From NCBI GenBank assembly GCA_022711405.1, contig JAKLFC010000004.1:62001-126000 (forward strand): DNA of 64,000 nucleotides, given 5' to 3'. Made by a program: the position numbers and the translations under genes. Under the pieces are notes generated by a model. The model saw nothing but the letters and a program-made list of their open reading frames with translations, ran no database searches and was not told the DNA's origin. This document shows, piece after piece, positions 17,858-26,848 of the stretch (positions within the stretch are counted from its first letter, which is position 1; the number at the start of each line of letters is the position of its first letter). This DNA comes from Bacteroidota bacterium. GTDB taxonomy: Bacteria; Bacteroidota; Bacteroidia; Bacteroidales; JAGONC01.

Positions 17858-18553
17858 CTATATTCTTTTCAACCTGATCAGAGTTACCGCGACGATCAGG
17901 AAGACACCCAGACCGATGGCCCACCCTGAAAGAGGAGTTACGGGCGGCACCGGTCCAAGGCAGAAAGAGACATCAAATGGTTCGGCACGAAATCCAATTT
18001 CAGGATTAAAAGCAATACATTGATTATCTCCGTCAGTTGACATCAGATATCCCCTGCATGTTGAAGTTCCCTGATAGTTTGCAAATCCTATCCAGTCACC
18101 CGACTGGAGGGCAAGAGGAGCTGGAAAATTGAAGGTGTAGGAATAGATAATTCCTCCTCCGAAGGTTTCACCTGTATTCACCTCGGGAATGGTGAGGTTG
18201 GTATAACTGGCAATCACTGCACCGGGATTGCCGGCGTTATCTTCCCTGATGATGATATCAAAAGTGGGTGTACAGACAGGCCCTTCCTGTTCGGTCGCCC
18301 ATATGGTGATGCTTCCTACAGGGACACCGAGGGTGGTGGGTATATTATCATAGATCACCACCCCGTAATTGGGTAAAAAACCGCCTGTTCCATTGGGTGT
18401 CTGTGAGAATACCGATTCTGCCGGGCACACCAGATCGCCTGCTGCACGGCTGCCGTCCTGATCTTCCGTAATTGTAAAATATTGACCCTGCTGGCCAAAT
18501 GTCATTGCCGATAAAACAAAGCCCATCAGCAGGGTTAAGGTAATTTTTCTCAT
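17858..18553 (-). CDS. Secreted protein with IPTL-like C-terminal sorting signal
   Basis: A 231-residue exported protein. Signal peptide MRKITLTLLMGFVLSAMTFG, then a beta-sandwich-like body with Cys pairs (LVCPAESVF, VCTPTFDIIIRE, TSTCRGY) and a C-terminus that reads PLSGWAIGLGVFLIVAVTLI followed by RLKRI. That tail (a Pro-Leu-Ser-x-Trp motif, one hydrophobic helix and a basic end) has the layout of IPTL/PEP-CTERM-like sorting signals. No exosortase gene lies in the window. The body resembles no family that I can name. Confidence 0.8.
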   Translation of the reverse strand: MRKITLTLLMGFVLSAMTFGQQGQYFTITEDQDGSRAAGDLVCPAESVFSQTPNGTGGFLPNYGVVIYDNIPTTLGVPVGSITIWATEQEGPVCTPTFDIIIREDNAGNPGAVIASYTNLTIPEVNTGETFGGGIIYSYTFNFPAPLALQSGDWIGFANYQGTSTCRGYLMSTDGDNQCIAFNPEIGFRAEPFDVSFCLGPVPPVTPLSGWAIGLGVFLIVAVTLIRLKRI

Positions 18554-18581
18554 AATGTCGATAGTTTAAGATTTTCAGCCG

Positions 18582-18613
18582 CAAAATTATCTTCCGAAAG
18601 TCATATTTCCAAA
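18582..18613 (-). promoter_or_regulatory. Promoter of the IPTL-like protein gene
   Basis: On the minus strand TTTG (18613-18610), 20 bases, TAATTTTG (18589-18582). Full match to the Bacteroidota consensus, about 29 bases before ATG 18553. Confidence 0.75.
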
Positions 18614-18703
18614 GAATAAAATGTCCGTATAAATTTTTCCGGACATATCTATATCAGATCGATACAGCATAAAAGGTTAAAGAGTAAATTTCAAAGAGTA
18701 CGG

Positions 18704-21634
18704 TTATTTCTGCTTAAGCTGCCTCACCTCCACTTGAAGTGCTTCAATGGCCTGTTGTTGCGCTTGGATCGTCCACCGCTGCTCCTCGATCATCGCCTGC
18801 TGTTCCTGAATAGCCTTTAGCATGGGGGTGATCAGAGCAGAATAGGTAACTGTCTCCGGTCTGCCATCCTGATCATGGCTAACCAGTTCCGGTTTCACCT
18901 GATCCACCTCTTCTGCAATCAAACCACTTTGTGTGATGTGGCGTTGATCCGTCTTATAGTTAAAATTGACTGGCCGTAGAGTATAAAGCCAGTCCACACT
19001 TTCCATATTTTCGATGTTTTCCTTATACCTTGCAGAAGAGGTAAGATAACCAATCTTGCCGTTGTTGTCGACATAAAGTTCCCGCTGGTCGGATCCACCC
19101 ACGGTACCCATGTAGGCTCCCTTGCAGAATAGAGCGGTGACATCATCATTACCCAAGCGGACCTGGTTGCTGGCATCGGCTTTAACATTAAAACCGATGG
19201 CAGTGGCATTATAGAAACCATCCGCAGTCACATCCGCTCCCCACCCAACGGCTGTATTATTTCCGCCAGAACTGTTCGTGTAAAGAGCCCATCCCCCGCA
19301 GGCAGTGTTATTGGATCCCGTGGAATTTGTCTTCAGAGCCTGAACTCCGACTGCCGTATTATCAAATCCAATCAGGTTCGTGGTTAATGCCCAGTAACCA
19401 AGTGCACTGTTTCCTGCCCCTTCGGTGTTTGTTGTGAGGGATTGATAACCAACGGCTGTATTGTTCCATCCTATCGTATTGGCATATAGCGATTTGGAAC
19501 CAACAGCCGTATTGGCCGTTGCCTGATAACCCGTTGCCGATGCGGGCCCATTGTGATAAAGTGCTAAATCACCAACTGCCACCAGGTTACTGTTATATTT
19601 ATTCTTGGTTAAAGCTTCCGCACCAATTGCGACATTTGAATTTCCGGTTTCATTGTACCAGAGAGCTCCATAACCGACGCAGGTATTTTTATTGCCTGTA
19701 GAATTCCAGTTTGCCACTTCCCACCCAATAGCCACATTCCAGTTTCCTAAAGTGTTGTTGTACAGGGACTCAGTTCCGATGGCAAGATTGTAATCACCGG
19801 TAGTATTCGCATGGAGAGCCCAATGTCCCATGGCTATGTTGTCATCTCCTTCCGTGTTGGAGTAAAGCGAGCCACATCCGACAGCAATGTTTCTGTTTCC
19901 AATGGTACTGGAACGAAGTGCTGCATCTCCGAAAGCATTATTCACACTCCCTGTGGTATTCGCTTTCAGGGACTGACTTCCAACAGCGGTATTACCACTG
20001 CCTAAAGTATTGGAGTAAAGAGATCTTGAGCCTACAGCGGTGTTTTCTATTGCCTGAGAATAAACGGTAGCGCCGTCCCCGTTATTGAAAAGTGCCGAAT
20101 CGCCAACGGCCACTATCTTGGATTGGGTTGTTTGCTTGACCAGGGCATGGTATCCAATGGCGACATTTTCGTTCCCCTCCGTATTGTGATAAAGTGCTGA
20201 ATAGCCTGCTGCCACGTTGTCAGTGCCCGTTGTATTGCTATAGAGGGTAAATGCTCCGTCAGCGGTATTATTACTTCCGGTTGTGTTGGTCTTGATGGCC
20301 TGAACACCTGTCGCGGTATTATCTGTTCCCATCGTATTGGAATAAAGTGCATTGTCACCGGTAGCGGTGTTGCCGGCTCCCTGGGTGTTCCTTTTCAGGG
20401 ATGCATGACCGACCGCCGTATTATTCCATCCAATCGTATTGGCCATTAAAGCCCTTGATCCCACTGCCGTGTTTTCTGATGCCTGAGAAATGAGATCTGC
20501 TCCTAATCCATTGGTATACAGTGCTGAATCACCAACAGCAACCAGGTGGCTCCGGAATGCACTGAGTTCTAATGCACTTTCACCTATCGCTGTATTGGAA
20601 TATCCCCAGTTATTGGACTGAAGCGCTTTGTTCCCGAAAACGACGTTACCGGTACCCAGAATATTGTTCGAGAAGGCAAGGTACCCGACCGAGGTGTTTC
20701 TTTTAACATGATCGATCAATCCTGCCCTGTTATTATTTACCCTGAAGATCAGGATCACATCATCCGTAGTTCCTAAAAAATTGGACGCATTGGTACCGCT
20801 GTTACCGGAAAGCGACCAGGCAGGTGTCGTGCCTGATAGTGTCGCTGGTGACCATTGTGATCCGTCCCATTTCAGAACCTGATCCTGCCCTGGATTTGTT
20901 GAGGATACCGGTCTTCCCTGTATTCCAGCCACTGTCAACGCCCCACTGCCGGTTGCATCACCGGTGTGATTAGCATTGGGGGCGGTATTGGTCAAGGTAA
21001 ATCCGGGGTAATCTTCCGCAACCAGGATCCCTGTATTACCATTGATATAAACTTCCTGGTCAGGAGCGGTGTTCGAAACGGTGAAATTGGGGTAAGTACC
21101 CGTCACATGGATGCCAGTCCCGCTGTTCAATGTCGTAAGCTGGTCGGGTGAAGTATTGGTGATAATATCGCTGGAAATATCGATACCTGGCCCTGCAATG
21201 TACTCCTGTCCGGACTTTTCACTAAACAGTGCGTAAGGTACTGACAAGAGTTGAGTGGTACCCAGTGCGATATAGCTTGTTCCTCCGGCGGGATCCAGCT
21301 CCAGCTCCAGGAAATACACCCCTGTGCTCCAGTCAATCATGGTGATGTTTCCTGACACAATGGTTCCCATTCCTATCTGGAGGTTGACCAGTCCCAGGGG
21401 ACTGGTGGTAGTGGAATGTGTTTCGCGATAAGCAATGAATCCGGTAATATCGCCCTGTCGGATCGTAATCCTGATAGAAACCTGCTGTCCAGCCAGCGGG
21501 TCTCCATCGGCATCGCGTACGATGGCCTGGTAATTAAAGGATTGCGGTGCTTGTCCTGCAAGGCTCATGGATAAAACAAGTAAAATGGTCATGAACCCGA
21601 TGATGCTAATGATCAACGAATCAATGCGTTTCAT
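18704..21634 (-). CDS. Repeat-rich tail-fibre-like surface protein with S74 chaperone domain
   Basis: A 976-residue exported protein. ATG 21634 starts a signal peptide; the open frame upstream is not coding. Residues about 25-155 form the N-terminal module seen in many Bacteroidota fibre-like proteins (SFNYQAIVRDADGDPL, GVYFLELELDPAGGTSYI). Then, from about 290 to 840, come roughly twenty 17-residue units of the type NTAVGSxALxxNTxGxxN, a YadA/Hep_Hag-like beta-roll. A variant unit starting VAVGDSALxxNG recurs three times and marks a higher-order repeat. The end is an intramolecular chaperone of peptidase family S74 (SSARYKENIENMESVDWLYT, SGLIAEEVDQVKPELV) and a Gln-rich coiled coil. Trimeric fibre assembly is inferred. 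Confidence 0.88.
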   Translation of the reverse strand: MKRIDSLIISIIGFMTILLVLSMSLAGQAPQSFNYQAIVRDADGDPLAGQQVSIRITIRQGDITGFIAYRETHSTTTSPLGLVNLQIGMGTIVSGNITMIDWSTGVYFLELELDPAGGTSYIALGTTQLLSVPYALFSEKSGQEYIAGPGIDISSDIITNTSPDQLTTLNSGTGIHVTGTYPNFTVSNTAPDQEVYINGNTGILVAEDYPGFTLTNTAPNANHTGDATGSGALTVAGIQGRPVSSTNPGQDQVLKWDGSQWSPATLSGTTPAWSLSGNSGTNASNFLGTTDDVILIFRVNNNRAGLIDHVKRNTSVGYLAFSNNILGTGNVVFGNKALQSNNWGYSNTAIGESALELSAFRSHLVAVGDSALYTNGLGADLISQASENTAVGSRALMANTIGWNNTAVGHASLKRNTQGAGNTATGDNALYSNTMGTDNTATGVQAIKTNTTGSNNTADGAFTLYSNTTGTDNVAAGYSALYHNTEGNENVAIGYHALVKQTTQSKIVAVGDSALFNNGDGATVYSQAIENTAVGSRSLYSNTLGSGNTAVGSQSLKANTTGSVNNAFGDAALRSSTIGNRNIAVGCGSLYSNTEGDDNIAMGHWALHANTTGDYNLAIGTESLYNNTLGNWNVAIGWEVANWNSTGNKNTCVGYGALWYNETGNSNVAIGAEALTKNKYNSNLVAVGDLALYHNGPASATGYQATANTAVGSKSLYANTIGWNNTAVGYQSLTTNTEGAGNSALGYWALTTNLIGFDNTAVGVQALKTNSTGSNNTACGGWALYTNSSGGNNTAVGWGADVTADGFYNATAIGFNVKADASNQVRLGNDDVTALFCKGAYMGTVGGSDQRELYVDNNGKIGYLTSSARYKENIENMESVDWLYTLRPVNFNYKTDQRHITQSGLIAEEVDQVKPELVSHDQDGRPETVTYSALITPMLKAIQEQQAMIEEQRWTIQAQQQAIEALQVEVRQLKQK

Positions 21635-21732
21635 AAGATTTGGAATTAGTAATGATGACAAAGGGAAAACAGCAGGTAATATACAACAATAATTTTGACA
21701 GGTCAAGAAATAGGAGATATTTATTTTAAGAT

Positions 21733-21809
21733 AAGAGCAAAAAGCAAAGATCAAAAATCAAATCTCAAAACTACTTTTGATCTTTGAAATTTACTCTTTG
21801 CTTTTTGAT
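21733..21809. repeat. Heptanucleotide arrays in inverted arrangement
   Basis: 21733-21767 (AAGAGCA to AAAATCA units) and 21775-21809 (TTTTGAT, CTTTGAA, ATTTACT, CTTTGCT, TTTTGAT) are five units each and face each other, between two divergent genes. The last unit supplies the TTTG of a possible promoter. Confidence 0.85.
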
Positions 21810-21834
21810 CTTAATAACCAAAGATGTACTTTAG
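21804..21834 (+). promoter_or_regulatory. Possible promoter of the SpmAB-like gene
   Basis: TTTG 21804-21807, 19 bases, TACTTTAG 21827-21834 (one mismatch to TAnnTTTG). The -33 box lies inside a heptad unit. Confidence 0.45.
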
Positions 21835-21855
21835 CATGCCCTAAATACCAGCTTC

Positions 21856-23088
21856 ATGGTTCTGAACTACATCTGGATCGCCTTCTTTGTCATCGCATTT
21901 ATTCTGGGACTGGTGCGGCTTATATTTTACGGCGATACGGAAATCTTCCCGGCCATGATGGGCAGCACGTTCGATATGGCCAAGACCGGATTTGAGATCT
22001 CCCTGGGCCTCACCGGCGTGATGACACTGTGGATGGGCCTGATGAAAGTGGGAGAACAGGGAGGCATCGTCCGGCTGATGTCACGTCTGGTTGGCCCCCT
22101 TTTCCGCAGGCTGTTCCCGGATATCCCGAAAGATCATCCTGCCGGCGGCGCCATCATGATGAACATTGCGGCTAACATGCTGGGACTGGACAATGCCGCC
22201 ACACCCCTGGGCCTTAAAGCGATGAATGAGCTGCAGTCGATCAATCCTGACAAGGATACTGCCTCCAATCCAATGATCATGTTCCTGACCCTGAACACTT
22301 CCGGCCTGACGATCATCCCGATCAGCATCATGGTGTACCGCGCCCAGATGGGTGCTGCCGATCCCTCGGATGTGTTTGTTCCCATCCTGATCAGTACCTT
22401 TTTTTCGACACTGATCGGCATCATTGCTGTTTCACTTATTCAGCGCATCAATCTTTTCCATCCCGTCGTGCTGGCGTACCTGGGCGGCCTGACCCTGCTG
22501 ATCAGCGGCATCATCTGGTATTTCACGACCATCCCCCAGCAACAGGTAAATACGGCCTCCTCCGTTGCTGGCAATCTTATCCTGTTTGGCATCATCATAT
22601 CTTTCATCACCCTCGCCTTTATCAAAAAGGTGAATGTGTACGATTCCTTCATTGAAGGTGCCAAGGAGGGATTCTGGATCGCCGTGAAGATCATTCCCTA
22701 CCTGATCGCTATCCTGGTGGCGGTAGGTGTATTCCGGACCTCGGGAGCAATGGATTTCATGGTGGACGGTATCCGATGGGTAGTCAACGGTTTTGGAGCT
22801 GACGGCGAGTTCGTTTCGGCTCTCCCCACCGCACTGATGAAGCCACTGAGCGGTTCCGGTGCGCGGGGCATGATGGTGGATGCCATGAAGCAGTACGGGG
22901 CCGATTCGTTTATTGGGAGGCTTTCATGCATCTTCCAGGGCGCCTCGGATACTACCTTTTATATCATTGCAGTGTATTTCGGTTCGGTGAGCATCCGTAA
23001 AACACGCTATGCCGTTGGATGCGGACTACTTGCCGACCTGGCAGGCGTAGTGGCCGCCATCTTTGTGGCATATCTTTTCTTCGGGTAA
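21856..23088 (+). CDS. SpmA-SpmB fusion, nucleoside-recognition (Gate) domain protein
   Basis: A 410-residue membrane protein. The N-terminal half matches spore maturation protein A (MNIAANMLGLDNAATPLGLKAM) and the C-terminal half spore maturation protein B (LMKPLSGSGARGMMVDAM, FIGRLSCIFQGASDTTFYIIAVYFG). Both halves contain the Gate domain of nucleoside-transporter-like proteins. The fused form is usual in non-sporulating Bacteroidota; its substrate is unknown and no sporulation is implied. About ten membrane helices. Confidence 0.92.
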   Translation: MVLNYIWIAFFVIAFILGLVRLIFYGDTEIFPAMMGSTFDMAKTGFEISLGLTGVMTLWMGLMKVGEQGGIVRLMSRLVGPLFRRLFPDIPKDHPAGGAIMMNIAANMLGLDNAATPLGLKAMNELQSINPDKDTASNPMIMFLTLNTSGLTIIPISIMVYRAQMGAADPSDVFVPILISTFFSTLIGIIAVSLIQRINLFHPVVLAYLGGLTLLISGIIWYFTTIPQQQVNTASSVAGNLILFGIIISFITLAFIKKVNVYDSFIEGAKEGFWIAVKIIPYLIAILVAVGVFRTSGAMDFMVDGIRWVVNGFGADGEFVSALPTALMKPLSGSGARGMMVDAMKQYGADSFIGRLSCIFQGASDTTFYIIAVYFGSVSIRKTRYAVGCGLLADLAGVVAAIFVAYLFFG

Positions 23089-23121
23089 CAGAATAATAGT
23101 TTTTATTTAAGAAAGATTTTT

Positions 23122-23129
23122 TATATTTG
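23122..23129 (+). promoter_or_regulatory. Possible -7 element for the acidic lipoprotein gene
   Basis: TATATTTG matches TAnnTTTG and lies 29 bases before ATG 23159. The -33 position does not carry TTTG. Confidence 0.35.
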
Positions 23130-23158
23130 AATTGCATTTAACTGTAATAAATAAACTG

Positions 23159-23824
23159 ATGAAAACATTCGTATTCCTGTTTTCTGCCATTCTTATCCTT
23201 TCACTGAACTCCTGCTCCTTATTTGAGGAAGATGATGATGATATTGATGAGCCTGATGATAATGGAATTCACATTGGTGGTGAACAATCCACCATGGGTG
23301 AAGTGGGAGCTGAAGTTTTCTGTTATGGCACGCTGGCTGGAGTTGATTCTGCCAGTGCGACAGTAATCTCTCTTGACCATGGTATTTCCACTTTTTCCGG
23401 CAAAGCCATTATTACTGATCCTGCGATCCTCAATATCATTTCCAACATCCCACAGTTTACCGTTGATACCGGAAACAGAGTGACTGTGTCGGATCTGAAA
23501 TTCGCAGTGTCTAAAGAGGGTGTGGAAAGCATGAATCCTGATTACCCGGGGATTATTGTCAAATACAGTTCGGAAGTCGGGGACAAATATCCGGTGAAGA
23601 ATGGTATTGAACGGGAAGTGATTCATAAATCAACGGAAGAGGACTATTATTTCGGCTGGTTTATAATTAAAGTGATCCAGGTTGAGGAATCGCCCTGCCT
23701 CATCCCGGGTGTGAGCAAAGTGGTTTATACCGCCAATCACCGGTTTGGCATCGTCGGAGTCGACGTTACGTACGAGGATAACACCACGGCATTTTTTGGG
23801 ATCACCGGCAGCACTGAAAATTAA
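23159..23824 (+). CDS. Lipoprotein of unknown function
   Basis: A 221-residue lipoprotein. Signal MKTFVFLFSAILILSLNSC gives Cys19, followed at once by a very acidic stretch (EEDDDDIDEPDDN), a known feature of surface-exported Bacteroidota lipoproteins. The rest is a beta-rich domain with a single recognisable internal CLIPGVSKVVY segment. I do not recognise a family. The TTG-initiated longer frame at 23132 is rejected because ATG 23159 starts the signal peptide. Confidence 0.78.
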   Translation: MKTFVFLFSAILILSLNSCSLFEEDDDDIDEPDDNGIHIGGEQSTMGEVGAEVFCYGTLAGVDSASATVISLDHGISTFSGKAIITDPAILNIISNIPQFTVDTGNRVTVSDLKFAVSKEGVESMNPDYPGIIVKYSSEVGDKYPVKNGIEREVIHKSTEEDYYFGWFIIKVIQVEESPCLIPGVSKVVYTANHRFGIVGVDVTYEDNTTAFFGITGSTEN

Positions 23825-23861
23825 TCTCTCGGATCCGCATTGCCTGGTCAGGCATTCATAC

Positions 23862-24302
23862 ATGATACATTACCGATATAAAATACCAGGTTTAATCCTG
23901 ATCCTGCTGGGCATCGGACTCACTATCCTGTATTCTGTTCACCGTATGAATCTGCAGGTACCTGTTTTTGCCATCCATTCTTCCTACCTGGTAACAAAGT
24001 ATTTTACGGTGATCAAGACCAACATCTTCGAAGAAATAATCTTTCTCAGCTATTTTGCAGGATTCCTGCTGACTGCTTTCTCCAGGGAAAGAGTGGAACA
24101 CGAAGCTTATAGTACTATGAGGGCCATAGCGTGGCAAAAAGCGATCCTGATCAATGCATTACTGCTTGTTTTATGTACTCTTTTTGTCTTTGGCCGCGGC
24201 TTTCTAGCCGTACTCATTTTCAATATGTTTTCGGTCTTTATTCTTTATCACATCATTTTCTATGTGAAGAAGAGGAGGTTTGGTGGAAACCAGGATCAGT
24301 GA
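23862..24302 (+). CDS. Small four-helix membrane protein of unknown function
   Basis: A 146-residue membrane protein with four hydrophobic segments. Between helices 1 and 2 lies KYFTVIKTNIFEEIIFLSY and after helix 2 AFSRERVEHEAYSTMR, a conserved pattern that I have seen in other Bacteroidota hypotheticals. Function unknown. ATG 23862 is preferred over an upstream in-frame start inside the preceding gene. Its 3' end overlaps the convergent gene by 7 bases. Confidence 0.72.
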   Translation: MIHYRYKIPGLILILLGIGLTILYSVHRMNLQVPVFAIHSSYLVTKYFTVIKTNIFEEIIFLSYFAGFLLTAFSRERVEHEAYSTMRAIAWQKAILINALLLVLCTLFVFGRGFLAVLIFNMFSVFILYHIIFYVKKRRFGGNQDQ

Positions 24303-25975
24303 TCTCTTATTCTGAATGAATCACAAAGAGGATGATCATTCAATCCCAGAGACCATTTCTGATCTTCAAATTTCACGTTCAAACGATTGGAAAGAAATCC
24401 ATTTCCGAAAAGGTCATAGGCAAGTATATATTTTGCGAACGCTTCAAGCACCAGAGCCGTGGTTTGCGCATGGGATCGCCAGTGAGCCAGTTGATGCAGC
24501 GAAGAGGAATAGAGAATGCCGGAGTCCCAGAAATTCATTGTTAAACCTGTAAACAGCTTATGGGTTTCCTTTTGCCTCGGTTTTGTTATTTTCCGGTCCA
24601 GCAGGATCACCTGTACGGCTGATTCGACCATCCCATCATATTGCTCAGCAAGTCCCTGGCTTTCGGCAGTTGCGCGACCCAGATTCAACAATGTGATTAA
24701 TGCCAGTGCAATTTGATGCACGAATCCGTCCGGTTTAGCAGTCCTTCTGTGGGTAGCTTTGAAAAGAAGGCCCTCAGGGGATCCCAATTCGTCGAGGGTC
24801 TGCACCATCAGCTGAGGTATCACTGCATCGAGCTCTGGATCCCGGATTCCACTATCTCTCCAGGCACGGGAGAGGGCATAGGGGAAGACATAATTTTCCG
24901 GATAATAATGGCTTGCATGCTGCCATGACTTTTGAATGATGAGGTCAGCAATAAACCTGATGGCTTCTGCAAATCCCGGATAGCTGGTTTTCTTTGCCAG
25001 TGAGAGCGCAAAGAGGGCATTCGCATTGATGATAAGATCAACATTATTAACACCCAGAGGGATGATCCCTTTTTCGGGATTTGTGAAGATGGGCAAATGT
25101 TCATCCCTGAACCAGGTAAGGAATGTACCTGTTTCTTCTGCTATGAATTCAGAACTCTGATCCGTTATGAACCTGTTCAGATCACGATGTAGCGCAAGAA
25201 GATCAAGAGGTCTGATATCGTCAGAAGGGCATGATTTTCCCAGCCACTGGTGATAAAGAATCTGGAAGCCTGCCGCCATGGATGTATTATCCGCATCGTT
25301 CGGGATATTGAAGACGGCTGCACGGCCGGATGGATTGATTTGTTTATCGAAGCATGCAAACACCCATCTCCCCAGCCGCAGCCGTTCGCTGTAGTTTTTC
25401 AGTCCGAACAACCTGGCATATTTGTACAGGACTCGCCTGAAGGCGACCAGGGAAAGAGGTATGTTCAGAGGAGCCGAACAGGAATAGGAAGGATGTTTAT
25501 TATCATGCGTGATCCAGAAATTATACGCTTCATCCCTTCTGAATCCGCGAATAGCTCCTGAAGCATTGCCGAGCATGGATCCTACAAAGCGGAGTTCCCG
25601 GGGTAAAAACCGGTCTTCAAAAAGCAGAAGGGAAAAGGCAGTGGAGGCGGTGGTCATTAGGTTGTAATCCGCTACAACGATCAGGGGGGAGGCATGCGTT
25701 TTCTTTTCGTTGACCAGCAAATGGATATGGGCCGGCCAGGTTCCCTGCAGGTGACGTTCCCTGACCATATATTTTCCCAGGAACCGACGAAATCCCGCGG
25801 CAAACCGGGGTAGAAACCTTTTTGCTTCCCTGGTGCTGATCAGGTAATCGAGCGATGAACCGGAGTAATTTGACGCATTATGTACGTGGGAGTCATACAG
25901 GTAGACAAGCCCTCCCAGCACAGCATCCGCCAGGCCTGGCATGGTCAGGCGCTTTGTCCTGGTTTCATTCAGCAT
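24296..25975 (-). CDS. Predicted alpha/alpha-toroid protein of unknown function
   Basis: A 559-residue protein without signal peptide. It is built of helical segments with repeated aromatic and Asn/Asp positions (FNIPNDADNTSMAAGFQILY, GVNNVDLIINANALFALSLA, PENYVFPYALSRAWRDSG, FWDSGILYSSSLHQLAHWRS), reminiscent of terpenoid-cyclase or six-hairpin toroids. The NNVD and NDADNTS motifs could line an active-site funnel. No family name can be given with confidence. No neighbour suggests a pathway. Confidence 0.75.
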   Translation of the reverse strand: MLNETRTKRLTMPGLADAVLGGLVYLYDSHVHNASNYSGSSLDYLISTREAKRFLPRFAAGFRRFLGKYMVRERHLQGTWPAHIHLLVNEKKTHASPLIVVADYNLMTTASTAFSLLLFEDRFLPRELRFVGSMLGNASGAIRGFRRDEAYNFWITHDNKHPSYSCSAPLNIPLSLVAFRRVLYKYARLFGLKNYSERLRLGRWVFACFDKQINPSGRAAVFNIPNDADNTSMAAGFQILYHQWLGKSCPSDDIRPLDLLALHRDLNRFITDQSSEFIAEETGTFLTWFRDEHLPIFTNPEKGIIPLGVNNVDLIINANALFALSLAKKTSYPGFAEAIRFIADLIIQKSWQHASHYYPENYVFPYALSRAWRDSGIRDPELDAVIPQLMVQTLDELGSPEGLLFKATHRRTAKPDGFVHQIALALITLLNLGRATAESQGLAEQYDGMVESAVQVILLDRKITKPRQKETHKLFTGLTMNFWDSGILYSSSLHQLAHWRSHAQTTALVLEAFAKYILAYDLFGNGFLSNRLNVKFEDQKWSLGLNDHPLCDSFRIRDH

Positions 25976-26083
25976 CGGTGAATATTTTGCTCGTTGATTT
26001 TACAGACGGTTCATCAGTACCGGATGGCTAAAATATAAATATATACTCGATTTGCCCGTGAAAAGAAATGTTTAAAGAACGGG

Positions 26084-26623
26084 TCAGATTTTTATCATTT
26101 CGACATTCATGATGAGTCTGACCTCCGGCCCTACCACGAGGCCGCCTGCCTCGGTGGCCACATTCCAGTGAAGCCCGTAGTCGAAGCGATTGATCCTTCC
26201 GGTGATCTCGAATCCAGCCCGGGTGTTGCCCCACGGATCCACGATGGTGCCACCCGATTCCACGTCCAGCTCGATCTCTCTGGAAGTGCCCCGTATGGTC
26301 AGGGTGCCTGTCATGAGATATCTGTTACCGACGACCTTCCTGAATCCGGTGGATACAAAACTGATGTCAGGATGGTTGGCTGAGTCGAAGAAATCAGCCG
26401 ATTTGAGGTGATTGTCACGGTCGGTATTATTCGTAGAGACGCTGGCTACTTTTGCAGTAAACGAGGCTCTGGCGCCGGTAAGATCCTCGCCGGCGGTTTC
26501 CAGGCTGGCATCGAATTCATTGAACTGTCCTGTCACGGTGGCGATCACCAGGTGTTTCACCTTGAACTGAATTTCCGAGTGTGTCTTATCAATCGTCCAT
26601 TTAGTTACGCTTTGTGCTGTCAT
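26084..26623 (-). CDS. YceI family protein
   Basis: A 179-residue YceI-like lipocalin-type beta-barrel that binds isoprenoid or amide lipids in characterised members. Typical signatures: WTIDKTHSEIQFKVKHLVIA near the N-terminus, VSTNNTDRDNHLKSADFFDS in the middle, TGTLTIRGTSREIELDVE, and GFEITGRINRFDYGLHWN. There is no signal peptide, so this copy is likely cytoplasmic, unlike the exported Escherichia coli YceI. It is monocistronic. Confidence 0.93.
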   Translation of the reverse strand: MTAQSVTKWTIDKTHSEIQFKVKHLVIATVTGQFNEFDASLETAGEDLTGARASFTAKVASVSTNNTDRDNHLKSADFFDSANHPDISFVSTGFRKVVGNRYLMTGTLTIRGTSREIELDVESGGTIVDPWGNTRAGFEITGRINRFDYGLHWNVATEAGGLVVGPEVRLIMNVEMIKI

Positions 26624-26710
26624 GATTATCTGTGTTTAGTTTTGTTTAATTTTTAACATCTGAACAATAAACAAGATAGCAGGGATTTTGTTCACCGTGA
26701 TATCATAATC

Positions 26711-26828
26711 GTTTAGAGGTTAAGGTTATGAGGCCAGTTTGGTCAGGGGGTAAGGATTAATGTGATTACAGAGGGTCACTACTCCTAACCTCTAAACCAA
26801 ACCGGCCTCCTAACCTTAATCCCTGAAC
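26711..26828. repeat. Large imperfect inverted repeat, 48-base arms
   Basis: Left arm 26711-26758 and right arm 26781-26828 are reverse complements at most positions, with a 22-base loop. It lies between the YceI gene and the broken beta-barrel fragment, both on the minus strand. It could end transcription of the upstream fragment or be a small non-coding palindromic element. Confidence 0.75.
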
Positions 26829-26848
26829 AAGTTAATTGATATAAACTT

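Noticed and set aside
21856..23088. Evidence for sporulation (SpmA/SpmB)
   Set aside because: The fused Gate-domain form is widespread in non-sporulating Bacteroidota.
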